64,000 nucleotides of DNA from positions 1 to 64,000 of the forward strand of contig NZ_KB898485.1 in assembly GCF_000377645.1 (NCBI RefSeq), given 5' to 3'. The number at the start of each line of letters is the position of its first letter. Within the stretch, counting starts at the first letter, position 1. Positions 28,967 to 38,985 of this stretch are shown in pieces. The position numbers were made by a program, and so were the translations under genes. The DNA is from Thiomonas sp. FB-6. Its GTDB lineage: Bacteria; Pseudomonadota; Gammaproteobacteria; Burkholderiales; Burkholderiaceae_C. The notes beneath the pieces are model-generated. The model ran no database searches. It worked only from the letters and a program-made list of their open reading frames with translations, and was not told the origin of the DNA.

Positions 28967-29305
28967 TCAGGCCTGGATGTTCATGATGTCCTGGTACGCG
29001 CTGACCAGCTTGTTGCGCACCTGCAGCGCCGCCTGGAAGGACAGCGAGGCCTTCTGTGTGGCCAGCATCACGTCGCTCAGGCTGACGTTGCTGGTTCCGG
29101 TGGAGAACTGCGTCTGCAACTGGTCGGCCTGCTGCATCTGCGCGTTGACCCCGGCGAGCGCCGATCGCAGGGTGCCGGCGAAATCCCCCTCGGTGCCGGC
29201 GGCGCCCGCGGGCGCCCGGGCGCCGTCCAGCCGGGGCGATGCCGCCGCCTCGGCGGCCAGCGCGCGCATCTGCTGCACCAGTTCCTGCATGCGATCGACG
29301 TTCAT
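28967..29305 (-). CDS. fliE: Flagellar hook-basal body protein FliE
   Basis: 112 residues. The C-terminal half is diagnostic (SDVMLATQKASLSFQAALQV, RNKLVSAYQDIMNIQ). FliE links the MS ring to the proximal rod. It is the first gene of the fliEFGHIJKMN operon and is preceded by a clear sigma-54 promoter (29363-29378) and an inverted repeat in the leader (29332-29351). Confidence 0.95.
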   Translation of the reverse strand: MNVDRMQELVQQMRALAAEAAASPRLDGARAPAGAAGTEGDFAGTLRSALAGVNAQMQQADQLQTQFSTGTSNVSLSDVMLATQKASLSFQAALQVRNKLVSAYQDIMNIQA

Positions 29306-29331
29306 CGGACGGATCTCCCCAAAGGCCAGGC

Positions 29332-29351
29332 GGCGTCAAGACCCTGACGCC
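29332..29351. promoter_or_regulatory. FleQ-box-like inverted repeat in the fliE leader
   Basis: GGCGTCA-AGACCC-TGACGCC: 7-bp arms with a 6-bp centre. It lies between the sigma-54 promoter and the fliE start, around +1 to +20. The core GTCA-N6-TGAC fits the outer positions of the Pseudomonas FleQ consensus GTCAATNNATTGAC, and FleQ is known to bind leader DNA of several sigma-54 flagellar promoters. It could also act as an RNA hairpin. Confidence 0.55.
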
Positions 29352-29362
29352 AACCAGGGTGA

Positions 29363-29378
29363 AGCAAGACGCGTTCCA
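29363..29378 (-). promoter_or_regulatory. Sigma-54 promoter for fliE
   Basis: Minus strand TGGAACGCGTCTTGCT matches the consensus TGGCACG-N4-TTGCW with a single mismatch, and GG/GC spacing is exact. Transcription would start near 29352, giving a leader of about 47 nt to fliE. Two sigma-54 activator genes lie directly upstream. Confidence 0.85.
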
Positions 29379-29404
29379 GACCTGCCTGCCCCGCCGCCCG
29401 GCGA

Positions 29405-30529
<1,125 letters not shown>

Positions 30530-30622
30530 CGGGCTGGAAAGGAATCGGCACGCGCAAGCAGGCGGGCCCACGACGACATCCTACGCAATCCGCGGGCGCC
30601 GGCGCCGGGCCGCGCCTCCGGT

Positions 30623-30636
30623 GTCAAAGTCTTGAC
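30623..30636. promoter_or_regulatory. FleQ-box-like site GTCAAAGTCTTGAC upstream of the FlrC-like gene
   Basis: GTCAA-N4-TTGAC matches 10 of 12 defined bases of the Pseudomonas FleQ consensus (GTCAATNNATTGAC). It lies 94-107 bp upstream of the FlrC-like start codon and just behind the FleQ-like gene stop. I saw no convincing sigma-54 promoter in the 141-bp gap. Confidence 0.5.
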
Positions 30637-30670
30637 GTCGCGCGCAGGCGGCGCCGCGGGAGCCCGCCGC

Positions 30671-31747
<1,077 letters not shown>

Positions 31748-31768
31748 GGCGTGATGACGCGCATTCTC

Positions 31769-31788
31769 GCACCGCGCGCGCGCGGTGC
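31769..31788. terminator. Hairpin GCACCGCG-CGCG-CGCGGTGC between the SPOR gene and the FleQ-like gene
   Basis: Perfect 8-bp stem in the 95-bp gap upstream of the FleQ-like gene and downstream of the SPOR gene. It may end the fliD-to-SPOR transcript. There is no T-run. Confidence 0.3.
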
Positions 31789-31842
31789 CGGAAAACCGCG
31801 CCGCGCGTCGCCCACGCGCAACGCCTGCGCGCCCCGCGCGGG

Positions 31843-32634
31843 CTACTTGGAGCCGAGATGGCGCAGGTAGCTCGCCTTGCGCAGCGGCTCCTTCAGATGC
31901 GAGCGCAGGCGTTGCGCCTCGGCACGGGTGGCGTAGGGACCCACCAGCAGCACGTGCAGGCCGTGGGGGCTGTGGGCGCCCCGGCAGTTCGGCAGGTGGA
32001 AGCGCTCCAGCCGGGCGCGCAGCTGTTCGTAGCTCTTGAGCTCGGCGAAGGCGCCGACCTGCACGTACCAGCCGGCACGGCTGCACACCGCGCTGGCGGC
32101 GCCGTGCGCGCGCGGGTGCGCACGCTGCGCGGCATGGTGCTCGGGCCGGCGCGCCGCGCGCGCGTGCGGCGCGGGCAGCGCAGCTGGGACGCCGGGCACG
32201 GCCGCGGCGGAAGCCCCCGGGGCGGCGCTGGCGGAGCCCTGCGGGGCCACGCCCGGTTGCACCTGCGGCAGCGCGAGGGCGGCGCCGCTGGCCGCGGCCT
32301 GCGCGCTGCGCGCGGCCTGCGCCAGCTGGCTGCCAGCGGCGGGCTGCGAGGCGCCCGACGCGGCCCGCGCGGGCGCCGCCGAGGCGGCGGCCGCGGGTGC
32401 CGACGCGAGCTTCGCCGCCGCGCTGGCGGCGAGCCCGGGCACCGAAGCGGCGGGCGCCGGGTGCAGTGCGGCCGAGGCGCCGGAGGCGGCCGGGGCCGGC
32501 GTCGGCGCCGTGCCCCCGCGCATGCGATGCACGGCGAACACGATGAGCGCGACGACGATGACCGCGGCGCCGACGATCAGGCCGCGGTTGATCCAGCCGA
32601 GGCGCTTCTGAATGTTGTCCAGGGGGTCTGTCAC
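31843..32634 (-). CDS. SPOR-domain membrane protein
   Basis: 263 residues. A short cytoplasmic start ([18 protein letters not shown]) precedes one membrane helix (18-39), then a long Ala/Pro/Ser linker (~45-180) and a C-terminal SPOR domain ([40 protein letters not shown]). SPOR domains bind denuded peptidoglycan. The start overlaps the motD stop by 4 bp (ATGA), so a flagellar or stator-related role at the cell wall is suggested by context, for example anchoring the MotD stator. Not a known core flagellar gene. Confidence 0.85.
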   Translation of the reverse strand: MTDPLDNIQKRLGWINRGLIVGAAVIVVALIVFAVHRMRGGTAPTPAPAASGASAALHPAPAASVPGLAASAAAKLASAPAAAASAAPARAASGASQPAAGSQLAQAARSAQAAASGAALALPQVQPGVAPQGSASAAPGASAAAVPGVPAALPAPHARAARRPEHHAAQRAHPRAHGAASAVCSRAGWYVQVGAFAELKSYEQLRARLERFHLPNCRGAHSPHGLHVLLVGPYATRAEAQRLRSHLKEPLRKASYLRHLGSK

Positions 32635-33482
32635 GATGGAGGGCTGTCGGGAGCGGGAACCGGGGCCGCGGCGGAGGCGGGCGCGCCGGGGGGCGCGACC
32701 ACCACGCCACGATCGGCGCCCGTGGGTTGGTCGGGAGAAACGATGACGATGCTGACCCGCCGGTTGGCCGCACGGCCTTGCGGGGTGGCATTGCTCTGCA
32801 CCGGATGATATTGGCCATAGCCGGCGGCCACGAGTTGCTGCGGAGCAACCCCCTGCCCGACCAGCATGTTCAGCACCGAAAGCGCGCGCATGGTCGAGAG
32901 TTCCCAGTTCGACGCGAACTCGGCGTTGTGGATCGGCTGGTCGTCGGTGTAGCCGTTGACCTGGAACTGATACGGCAGCCGGGCCAGGATGCGCGAGACC
33001 TGGGCCAGCAGGTCCTGCGCGCCGCCGCCCAGCTGCGCGCTGCCGGAGGCGAACAGCACGTTGTCGTGGATGTCGATGACCACGCCGAGGGGGCTCAGGC
33101 GCACCTGCACCTGGCCCTGGCGGATCTGCGGGGCCAGCCCGGCCGCCAGCGACTGCGCGATCTGCGCCAGGCGCCGGCGCAGCGCCTGGCGGGCGCGCTC
33201 TCCGCCGCCCGACTGCGTGCCCGCGGTGGGCAGCGGAGGCAGCTGGACCAGCCGCGCCCGGCCGCCGGCGCCGTCGGCTGCCTCCAGCGGCAGCGGCCGC
33301 GTGGGCTGGCCGGTGAAGGCCGCGACCAGGGTCTTGGACAGGACCTTGTACTTGCCCTCGTTGACCGAGGAGATCGAGTACATGACCACGAAGAACGCGA
33401 ACAGCAGGGTGATGAAGTCGGCGTAGGACACGAGCCAGCGTTCGTGGTTCTCGTGTTCGTGCTGCGCCTTGCGGCGTCCCAT
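32631..33482 (-). CDS. motD: Flagellar stator protein MotD (MotB family)
   Basis: 283 residues. The N-terminus is nearly that of Pseudomonas Mot[21 protein letters not shown] with the proton-channel Asp22, and [16 protein letters not shown]. The OmpA/MotB peptidoglycan-binding domain spans about 140-255 ([53 protein letters not shown]). MotD pairs with MotC to form a stator; motC, normally immediately upstream, is not here, and the gene upstream is PilZ-like. It shares an ATGA overlap with the downstream SPOR gene. Confidence 0.92.
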   Translation of the reverse strand: MGRRKAQHEHENHERWLVSYADFITLLFAFFVVMYSISSVNEGKYKVLSKTLVAAFTGQPTRPLPLEAADGAGGRARLVQLPPLPTAGTQSGGGERARQALRRRLAQIAQSLAAGLAPQIRQGQVQVRLSPLGVVIDIHDNVLFASGSAQLGGGAQDLLAQVSRILARLPYQFQVNGYTDDQPIHNAEFASNWELSTMRALSVLNMLVGQGVAPQQLVAAGYGQYHPVQSNATPQGRAANRRVSIVIVSPDQPTGADRGVVVAPPGAPASAAAPVPAPDSPPS

Positions 33483-33548
33483 GGCGTGGCTCCGGGCTCC
33501 GGGCTGGGGGCTCAGTCGCGGGCGCGAGCCGTGATCGGGCCCGGCCGC

Positions 33549-33573
33549 ATGCGCGGGCTCATGCGCGGGCTCA
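33549..33573. repeat. 12-bp tandem duplication across the PilZ-like stop codon
   Basis: ATGCGCGGGCTC is repeated back to back (33549-33560, 33561-33572); the second copy runs into the stop codon of the PilZ-like gene (33571-33573). Part of a pattern of repeats placed at stop codons in this window. Confidence 0.6.
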
Positions 33574-34164
33574 CAGCCCGGCGCGCTGGCGCGCGATCTG
33601 GCGGCGATGATGGCGGAACACGAAGCGTTCCAGGTCGTTCTGCAGTGCCGGCTCCAGGGTTTCGATGTCCAGCCTGTGCCACAGCAGCTCGCCTTCCACT
33701 TCCTCCTCGACGATCTGGCCCGGAAGCATCAGCGGCAAGGCGATGCGGTGGCGCAGCCAGATGCGCACCCACAGCCGCCGCCCGACGCCGATCGAGCCCT
33801 CGCTGGCCCAGTACAGGCGCCGCGCCGACAACACGCAGGAGCGCTCGCGCGGCAAGGCCTGCATGCCGCGCAGCGCGGTGCTGGCCATCAGCAGCAGCAG
33901 GTCCAGGCGGCGCTCCAGATGGGAGTTCGCGTCGGCGCGCGCGGGGTCGACGGACGCCGCAGGCTCGTCGAGCATCAGCAAGGCGCGCAGCAGCGTGAGG
34001 TTGTCGGCCATGACGTCGGCCAGCGCCGACTCGGGGGTGATGGTGTCCACCCAGTCCATCGGCAGGCGCGCGTGCAGGCTCACGGCCTCGCCGCGCACGG
34101 GCGCGGCGGCGGCATCGTCCAGCTCGGGCGGAAGGGTCGACGGCGGTGGCGGTGGCTGGATCAT
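33571..34164 (-). CDS. PilZ-like domain protein in the fliS-motD operon
   Basis: 197 residues, soluble, Pro-rich N-terminus then LHARLPMDWVDTITPESALA and a long helix (SHLERRLDLLLLMASTALRG). The C-terminal ~90 residues look like a PilZ beta-barrel (CVLSARRLYWASEGSIGVGR, RLWVRIWLRHRIALPLMLPG), but the canonical RxxxR and D/NxSxxG c-di-GMP motifs are not intact. Position behind fliS fits a flagellar brake or an atypical PilZ adaptor. The assignment rests on pattern and context and could be wrong; FliT is an alternative by position but not by sequence. Confidence 0.55.
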   Translation of the reverse strand: MIQPPPPPSTLPPELDDAAAAPVRGEAVSLHARLPMDWVDTITPESALADVMADNLTLLRALLMLDEPAASVDPARADANSHLERRLDLLLLMASTALRGMQALPRERSCVLSARRLYWASEGSIGVGRRLWVRIWLRHRIALPLMLPGQIVEEEVEGELLWHRLDIETLEPALQNDLERFVFRHHRRQIARQRAGL

Positions 34165-34221
34165 GGCGGCGCGTGCCCCGGGACGAAGGCTCAGGCCCCA
34201 GCATACCGCCTCCAGGCGTGA

Positions 34222-34605
34222 TCAGGCCCGGCGCAGGCCTTCGATCCAGGCGTCGCGCAGGGTCGTGACCACCGCGGCACAGTCGTCCAGGGCCTGCGTG
34301 TCGTCGAAGATGTTGGCCTGCCCCATGCGCTCGAGCAGGTAGCGGTAGACGCCGGCCAGGCGCTGGCTGAGCTCTCCGGATTCGCTGGAGGCCGGATCGG
34401 GCAGCGCCACCAGCAGGTGCTCGACGATCTGGTAGGCGCGGCCCATGGCCTGCGCCTTGCGGTCGAGCGCCCGCTCCTGGATGGCGCCGCGCGCACGGCG
34501 CAGGTATTCCAGGATGCCGTCCAGGCCGAGCACCAGCAGGCGTTCCTCCTGGACCCCCTGCTGGCCGACCTGGCGATAGGCGTTCAACGCCGTCATTGCA
34601 TTCAT
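34222..34605 (-). CDS. fliS: Flagellin export chaperone FliS
   Basis: 127 residues, helical. Family features are the N-terminal ALNAYRQVGQQGVQEE, the DGILEYLRRARGAI segment (helix with LxDGAxxxL pattern), and KAQAMGRAYQIVEHLLVALP. FliS binds the C-terminus of flagellin before export. It lies 25 bp behind fliD, the usual order. Confidence 0.93.
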   Translation of the reverse strand: MNAMTALNAYRQVGQQGVQEERLLVLGLDGILEYLRRARGAIQERALDRKAQAMGRAYQIVEHLLVALPDPASSESGELSQRLAGVYRYLLERMGQANIFDDTQALDDCAAVVTTLRDAWIEGLRRA

Positions 34606-34630
34606 GGTTCAAGCCTCCTTGCTTGACGAT

Positions 34631-36577
34631 TCATCCGACCGAGGAGCCGGAGCTGGTGTTGTAGAACGCGCTGAGATACTGGCCCACCGATTGCAGCTGG
34701 GCCACCTGCACCTGCATGGCCGCGAACTGCTGCTCGAGCAGGGCCGTCTGGGCGCTGGCGCTGCTCTGCAATTGGGTGATCTGCTGGTTGATGCCGGTGA
34801 TCGTGTTGTTGAGCCCGCTGGTGGCCGCCGCGACGAAGCCGGTGGTGGTGTTGAGCGCCTGGGTCAGCACCGCATTCATCTGCTGGTACACGCCCTGGCT
34901 GACGGTCACGCTGCCCAGGCTGCCGGTGGCCTGCCCGGACACGTTGACCTTCAGCCCCAGCGCCGCGCCGGGGCCGGTGACGGTGAGGGTCTGGCCCGAA
35001 CCGCTGGCGATCTGGCCGTTGACACTGCCCACCACGTCGGTGCCTGCCGCGCTGAGCCGGGTGGTGCCGATGCCCGTGCCGCCCGAAGTGGCCGCCTGGT
35101 CCGACACCACGCTGAAGGCTTCGGCGCTGCCGTAGGCGCTTGTCTGCAGTTCCAGGATGCCGTTGTTGTTCAGCGCGGTGATCGCGCTCAGCCCCTTCTG
35201 GCTCAGCGTGGCGTTGATGGTGGCGACGACGGCGTCGATGGTCGAGCCCGAGGCCAGGCTGACCGTCACGCTGGTGGAGCCGGAGCTGATGGTCAGGTTC
35301 TCGGCGCTGCTCAGGCCGCCGCTGGGCACCGCGCTGGCCGCCGTCAGCGAGGCCTGCGTGGCATCCGAGACGATGTTCACCGCGTAGGTGCCGGGCTGGG
35401 TGTCGGTGGTGGTCGAGACGAAGCCCACGCTGGCGTTGCTGGGCGTGCCCACCTGTCCGAACAGCCCGGTGACCTGCTGGTAATTGTCCGACAGCGCCGA
35501 CGACAGCAGGTTGGTGTCGAGCTGCAGCGTGCCGTCCGTCGCCAGGTTCAGGCCCACGCTGCCCAGCGAGGTGTAGGCGCTGCCCGACACGGTGCCCTGC
35601 GCCTGCCCGCTGATCAGGCTCATCAGCTGCGTGCGCAGCCCCTGGATGGCGGCGTTGCCGATCAGCGGCCCGCTGCCCCCCGAGGCGCCGCTGCTGGCGC
35701 TGCCGCCGTAGGCGCTGACCGCGTTGAGGGCGCTCATCGCCGTGTTGTAGGCGCTGGCGAAGGCCTGCACCGAGGTGACGAAGGTGGCCGAGTCGTTGCC
35801 CACCTGCAGGGTGCTGGAACCGCTGGCCTGCAGCAGGTTCAGCGTGACCCCCGGAATGGCGCCGCTGACGGTGTTGCTGGCGCTGGTGATGGGCAGGCCG
35901 TTGATGGTGACCTGCGCGTTGCTGGCGCCCTGGCTCTCGGTCAGGCCGCTGGCGCCGGTGCCGGAGCTGTAGGCCAGCGAGGCCAGCGAGCCGGTGGCGC
36001 CGCTGACCCCGACGGTGAAGGCGTTGGCCGCCCCGGTGTTGCTGCCGGTGAGGGTCAGGCGGTAGCCGGTGCCGTCGTACACCACCGCCGCGCTGACCCC
36101 TGCCTTGGCGTTGTTGATGGCCGCGGCGATGCCGTTGAGGGTGTTGTTGCTGTTGTCGATGGTCACCGCGGTGGCGGTGCCCGAACCCACCTGGATCTGC
36201 AGGGTTCCGGTGCCCACCGTGCTGTTGGTCGCCGAGGCGAAGTCCTGCGAATACAGGTTTTCCGACTGCGCCAGCACGATGTTGCTCAGCGAGTAGCTGG
36301 CCAGCGGCGCGTCGGAGGCCACGCTGGCCGAGACCGCCGCCGAATTGCTCAGCGTAACCGTGCGATTGTTGACCTGGGTGACCGCCTGCAGGCTGGACAC
36401 CGCCGTCTGCAGGGTCGACAGCGCGCTTTGCACCGTGCCCCAGGCCGACAGGGTGGTCTGGTAGGACTGCTCCTGGTTCTGCAGCAGAGTGATCGGCCTC
36501 TGGTAGGCGGCGCTGAGCTGCGTGACCAGCGACTGGACGTCGATGCCGCTGACCAGGCCTGAGAGGGAAACCGACAT
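34631..36577 (-). CDS. fliD: Flagellar filament cap protein FliD (HAP2)
   Basis: 648 residues. The N-terminal FliD domain starts MSVSLSGLVSGIDVQSLVTQ with LSAAYQRPITLLQNQEQSYQ; the C-terminal domain contains coiled coil (NNTITGINQQITQLQSSASA, LLEQQFAAMQVQVAQLQSVG). The Ser/Thr/Gly-rich middle is longer than in many FliD proteins. It caps the filament and folds exported flagellin. It follows flaG and precedes fliS. In the 78-bp upstream gap I see no clear promoter. Confidence 0.93.
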   Translation of the reverse strand: MSVSLSGLVSGIDVQSLVTQLSAAYQRPITLLQNQEQSYQTTLSAWGTVQSALSTLQTAVSSLQAVTQVNNRTVTLSNSAAVSASVASDAPLASYSLSNIVLAQSENLYSQDFASATNSTVGTGTLQIQVGSGTATAVTIDNSNNTLNGIAAAINNAKAGVSAAVVYDGTGYRLTLTGSNTGAANAFTVGVSGATGSLASLAYSSGTGASGLTESQGASNAQVTINGLPITSASNTVSGAIPGVTLNLLQASGSSTLQVGNDSATFVTSVQAFASAYNTAMSALNAVSAYGGSASSGASGGSGPLIGNAAIQGLRTQLMSLISGQAQGTVSGSAYTSLGSVGLNLATDGTLQLDTNLLSSALSDNYQQVTGLFGQVGTPSNASVGFVSTTTDTQPGTYAVNIVSDATQASLTAASAVPSGGLSSAENLTISSGSTSVTVSLASGSTIDAVVATINATLSQKGLSAITALNNNGILELQTSAYGSAEAFSVVSDQAATSGGTGIGTTRLSAAGTDVVGSVNGQIASGSGQTLTVTGPGAALGLKVNVSGQATGSLGSVTVSQGVYQQMNAVLTQALNTTTGFVAAATSGLNNTITGINQQITQLQSSASAQTALLEQQFAAMQVQVAQLQSVGQYLSAFYNTSSGSSVG

Positions 36578-36655
36578 GCTGTACTCCAGGGAATGCTTCG
36601 GACTTGCGTTGGGCTGGCGTTCGGCGCGAAGACTACGGCATGGCGCGCATGGGCC

Positions 36656-37111
36656 TCAGGCCTTGGCGTTGATCAACGCACCCGCCGAGCCACCACCCGG
36701 GTTCTGCGACGCCTGCACGACCTGCTGCGCCGGCACGTAGTACTTGAAGAAGGTCTGCCGGGTCGACTTGTCCGACAACTCGACCAGCACCTGCCCGGGG
36801 TGTTCCCCGCTGGTGTCGAGCCCCGCGCTGAGGGTGACGCCGCTGGACTGTTCGAGTTGCTGGTTGATTTTCTGCACTGCCTTGTGCAGGCTTTCGGCGC
36901 TCACCTGCGCCGCGGCCTGCGACGATGCCCCGCCCTGCGCCTGCGCCTGCGCGGTGCCGGAGCCCGAGGCGGGCGCCGCGCCGGCCCCCGCCGAGCCGGA
37001 CGCCGGCGCGTTCGCGCCGGAGGCGGACGAGCCGACGCCGCCCACGGGGGCGGCGCCGGAAACCGCCGGGACGCCGGGGTCGACGGTGGTACGAAGATTC
37101 GAGATGTCCAT
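36656..37111 (-). CDS. flaG: FlaG family flagellar protein
   Basis: 151 residues from ATG 37111 (MDISNLRTTVDPGVPAVSGA). The first ~85 residues are Gly/Ala/Ser-rich and variable. The C-terminal FlaG domain is clear (LHKAVQKINQQLEQSSGVTL, QVLVELSDKSTRQTFFKYYV, PAQQVVQ). FlaG affects filament length in other bacteria. It lies between fliC and fliD, the common order. Confidence 0.88.
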   Translation of the reverse strand: MDISNLRTTVDPGVPAVSGAAPVGGVGSSASGANAPASGSAGAGAAPASGSGTAQAQAQGGASSQAAAQVSAESLHKAVQKINQQLEQSSGVTLSAGLDTSGEHPGQVLVELSDKSTRQTFFKYYVPAQQVVQASQNPGGGSAGALINAKA

Positions 37112-37137
37112 GACGGAGCTCGTCTCCAGGATCCTGG

Positions 37138-37168
37138 CCACGGGGAACCCGCGTGGGGCCCCCCGTGG
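37138..37168. terminator. Inverted repeat behind fliC (possible partial terminator)
   Basis: CCACGGGG (37138-37145) and CCCCGTGG (37161-37168) can pair across a 15-nt loop in the 80-bp gap between fliC and flaG. It may reduce read-through from the strongly expressed flagellin gene. No T-run. Confidence 0.4.
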
Positions 37169-37191
37169 TCCGAGACCTCAGTCGCCTGCGA

Positions 37192-38799
37192 TCAGGGCAG
37201 GAGCTTGAGGTAGCTTTGCTGCAGCGCGTTCGCCTGCGCCAGGGTCGAGATGCCGGCCTGTTGCAGGATCTGGAACTTCGACAGCTGGGTGGTGGCGGAA
37301 GCGATGTTCGCGTCCTGCACCACCGACTGTGCCGACTGCAGGTTGGTCGCCGCGGTCTGCGCGTTGCTGACCGAGGCCTGCACCCGCTGCTGCACCGCAC
37401 CCAGCGCGCCGCCCTGCGCGTTCAGCGAATTGATGGCCTGGTCCAGGATCGCGATGGCATGGTTGGCGCCGGCCACCGTGCTGACGTCCACGCTGGCCAC
37501 CTGCGAGCCGCCCGAACCGGACGACAGCGTCGCCGCGGCGCTGCTGAAGCCGATGCCGGAAGCGTTGCCGATCGCGTACGAGTTGTTCGACTCGAACTGC
37601 ACCACGCCCTGCACCAGCAGGCTGCCGGTGCCGCTGGTCAGCGCGCCGCCCACGGACGTCTCCGACTGGCTGCCGTCGGTGTTGACCGTGTTGGCCACGA
37701 CGTTCAGCGAAGCCGTCGAACCCGAGGCCAGGCCCGAGGCCGCGCTACCGCTGCTGGCCTGGATGACGATGTTCTGTCCCTGGCTCTGGGTCAGCACGAT
37801 CTCCTGCGTGCCGCCGACCACCTGGGTGTCCGCGGACACTCCGGTGGTGGCGGCCTGGTTGTTGATCGCCGAGACCAGCGAGCTCAGGTCGTAGTTGCCC
37901 GAGGTGCCGGTGACGGTCGCGGAGATGTTCACCGCGTTGGTCTGCGTGCCCGAGGTGCCGTTGCTCAGCGAGAAACTGATGCTGCCCGAGGCGGCGACCG
38001 TGAAGGCCACGCTGGTGTAGGCCTGCGCGGTCACGCCGGTCTGCGAGGACACCGCGTTGACGCTGCTGGCGATCGTGGCGGCGGACTCGTCCTTGCTGGA
38101 GATGGACACCGCGGCGTTGCCGACGGAGCCGGAAACCCCCAGGGTGCCGATGCTGAAGTTGCCCGCGCCGCCTGCGCCCGCGGAGCCGGAGGTGATCGTG
38201 AAGGCGCCGCCGCCCAGGTAGCCGTCCACCGAGTAGGCACCCGAGGTCGTGTACACGGCGCCCGAGGTGGTGGTCGTGTAGTTGCCCAGCGCGCTGGTCT
38301 GCGCGTTGCCCACCGACACGTTGATGATCTGGTTGGAGTTCGCGCCGACCTGGAACTGCGAGCCGGCGAAGGTGCCGTCCAGCAGGTTCTGGCCGTTGAA
38401 CTGGGTCTGCGTGGCGATGGTCTGCACCTGCGCCAGCAGCTGGGTGACCACGCTTTGCAGGGACTGACGATCCTGCGTGGTGTTGGAGCCGTTGGCCGAC
38501 TGCACCGCGATGGTGCGGATCTGTTGCAGCAGGTTGGTTTCGTTTTGCAGCGCGCCGGTGGCGGTCTGCACCAGGGACACCGCCTGGTTGCCGTTGGAGA
38601 CGGCCTGGTTCAGACCGTTGATCTGGGTCTGGAAGCGTTGCGCGATCGAGTAGCCGGCGGGGTTGTCGGCGGGGCCGTTGATCTGCTTGCCCGTGGACAG
38701 CTGCTGGATGTAGGTGCTGAGACTGCTGGTGGTGTTGCCCAACGCGTTCAGCGTGTTGAGCGCATTGACGTTGGTGTTGATGATGCCGGAAATGGCCAT
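37192..38799 (-). CDS. fliC: Flagellin
   Basis: 535 residues. The N-terminal D0/D1 part (MAISGIINTNVNALNTLNAL, YIQQLSTGKQINGPADNPAG) and C-terminal D1/D0 part (AATNLQSAQSVVQDANIASA, ...LQQSYLKLLP) are conserved. The middle ~300 residues are Ser/Thr/Gly-rich and variable, with many possible O-glycosylation sites. In the TLR5-contact segment the usual LQRIRELAVQ reads LLQQIRTIAVQ. It is preceded by a sigma-28-like promoter and a leader with two hairpins. Ribosome site CAGGAG, 7 nt before ATG. Confidence 0.95.
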   Translation of the reverse strand: MAISGIINTNVNALNTLNALGNTTSSLSTYIQQLSTGKQINGPADNPAGYSIAQRFQTQINGLNQAVSNGNQAVSLVQTATGALQNETNLLQQIRTIAVQSANGSNTTQDRQSLQSVVTQLLAQVQTIATQTQFNGQNLLDGTFAGSQFQVGANSNQIINVSVGNAQTSALGNYTTTTSGAVYTTSGAYSVDGYLGGGAFTITSGSAGAGGAGNFSIGTLGVSGSVGNAAVSISSKDESAATIASSVNAVSSQTGVTAQAYTSVAFTVAASGSISFSLSNGTSGTQTNAVNISATVTGTSGNYDLSSLVSAINNQAATTGVSADTQVVGGTQEIVLTQSQGQNIVIQASSGSAASGLASGSTASLNVVANTVNTDGSQSETSVGGALTSGTGSLLVQGVVQFESNNSYAIGNASGIGFSSAAATLSSGSGGSQVASVDVSTVAGANHAIAILDQAINSLNAQGGALGAVQQRVQASVSNAQTAATNLQSAQSVVQDANIASATTQLSKFQILQQAGISTLAQANALQQSYLKLLP

Positions 38800-38823
38800 G
38801 ACGAAGCTCCTGGGAGAGACAGG

Positions 38824-38861
38824 GTCCGGCTTCCCTGCCGGACGCGGACAAAGCTGTCCGC
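38824..38861 (-). promoter_or_regulatory. Two consecutive hairpins in the fliC 5' leader
   Basis: On the transcript, GCGGACA-GCTT-TGTCCGC (38861 to 38844) starts almost exactly at the predicted +1, followed directly by GTCCGGC-AGGGAA-GCCGGAC (38843 to 38824). The ribosome site CAGGAG comes ~15 nt later. The second loop and the ribosome site both contain AGG(G)A words of the kind bound by CsrA/RsmA. They may stabilise the mRNA or control translation. Confidence 0.65.
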
Positions 38862-38868
38862 AGCAGGC

Positions 38869-38895
38869 TCAACGTCACAAGCGCGGCGGACTTTA
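38869..38895 (-). promoter_or_regulatory. Sigma-28 (FliA)-like promoter for fliC
   Basis: Minus strand TAAAGTCC (38888-38895), 11-bp spacer, GACGTTGA (38869-38876). Compared with TAAAGTTT-N11-GCCGATAA, 6/8 and 5/8 positions match with exact spacing. Transcription would begin near 38862, giving a ~63-nt leader. Confidence 0.6.
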
Positions 38896-38947
38896 GGCCT
38901 CCGCCGCGCGCGCCCAGGCTCGGGCTCGCCTCGGCGGGCCCGCTGGG

Positions 38948-38985
38948 AATTCTTGTTTTATTGGAATATTTCGTTCCGTTATTAA
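38948..38985. other. A/T-rich block upstream of the fliC promoter
   Basis: About 38 bp with very low GC (GAATTCTTGTTTTATTGGAA, then TATTTCGTTCCGTTATTAAA) inside very GC-rich DNA. It includes the inverted repeat GGAA-N7-TTCC and ends at the stop codon of the MCP-like gene. It lies ~55-95 bp upstream of the fliC -35, where an UP-like or bending-protein site could act. Confidence 0.5.

Noticed and set aside
33571-34164. FliT chaperone by position after fliS
   Set aside because: 197 residues with beta-rich C-terminus does not fit the short helical FliT; PilZ-like is a better though weak fit.
36578-36655. Sigma-28 or sigma-54 promoter before fliD
   Set aside because: Only partial -10-like words (GCCGAACG) without a matching -35; not supported.
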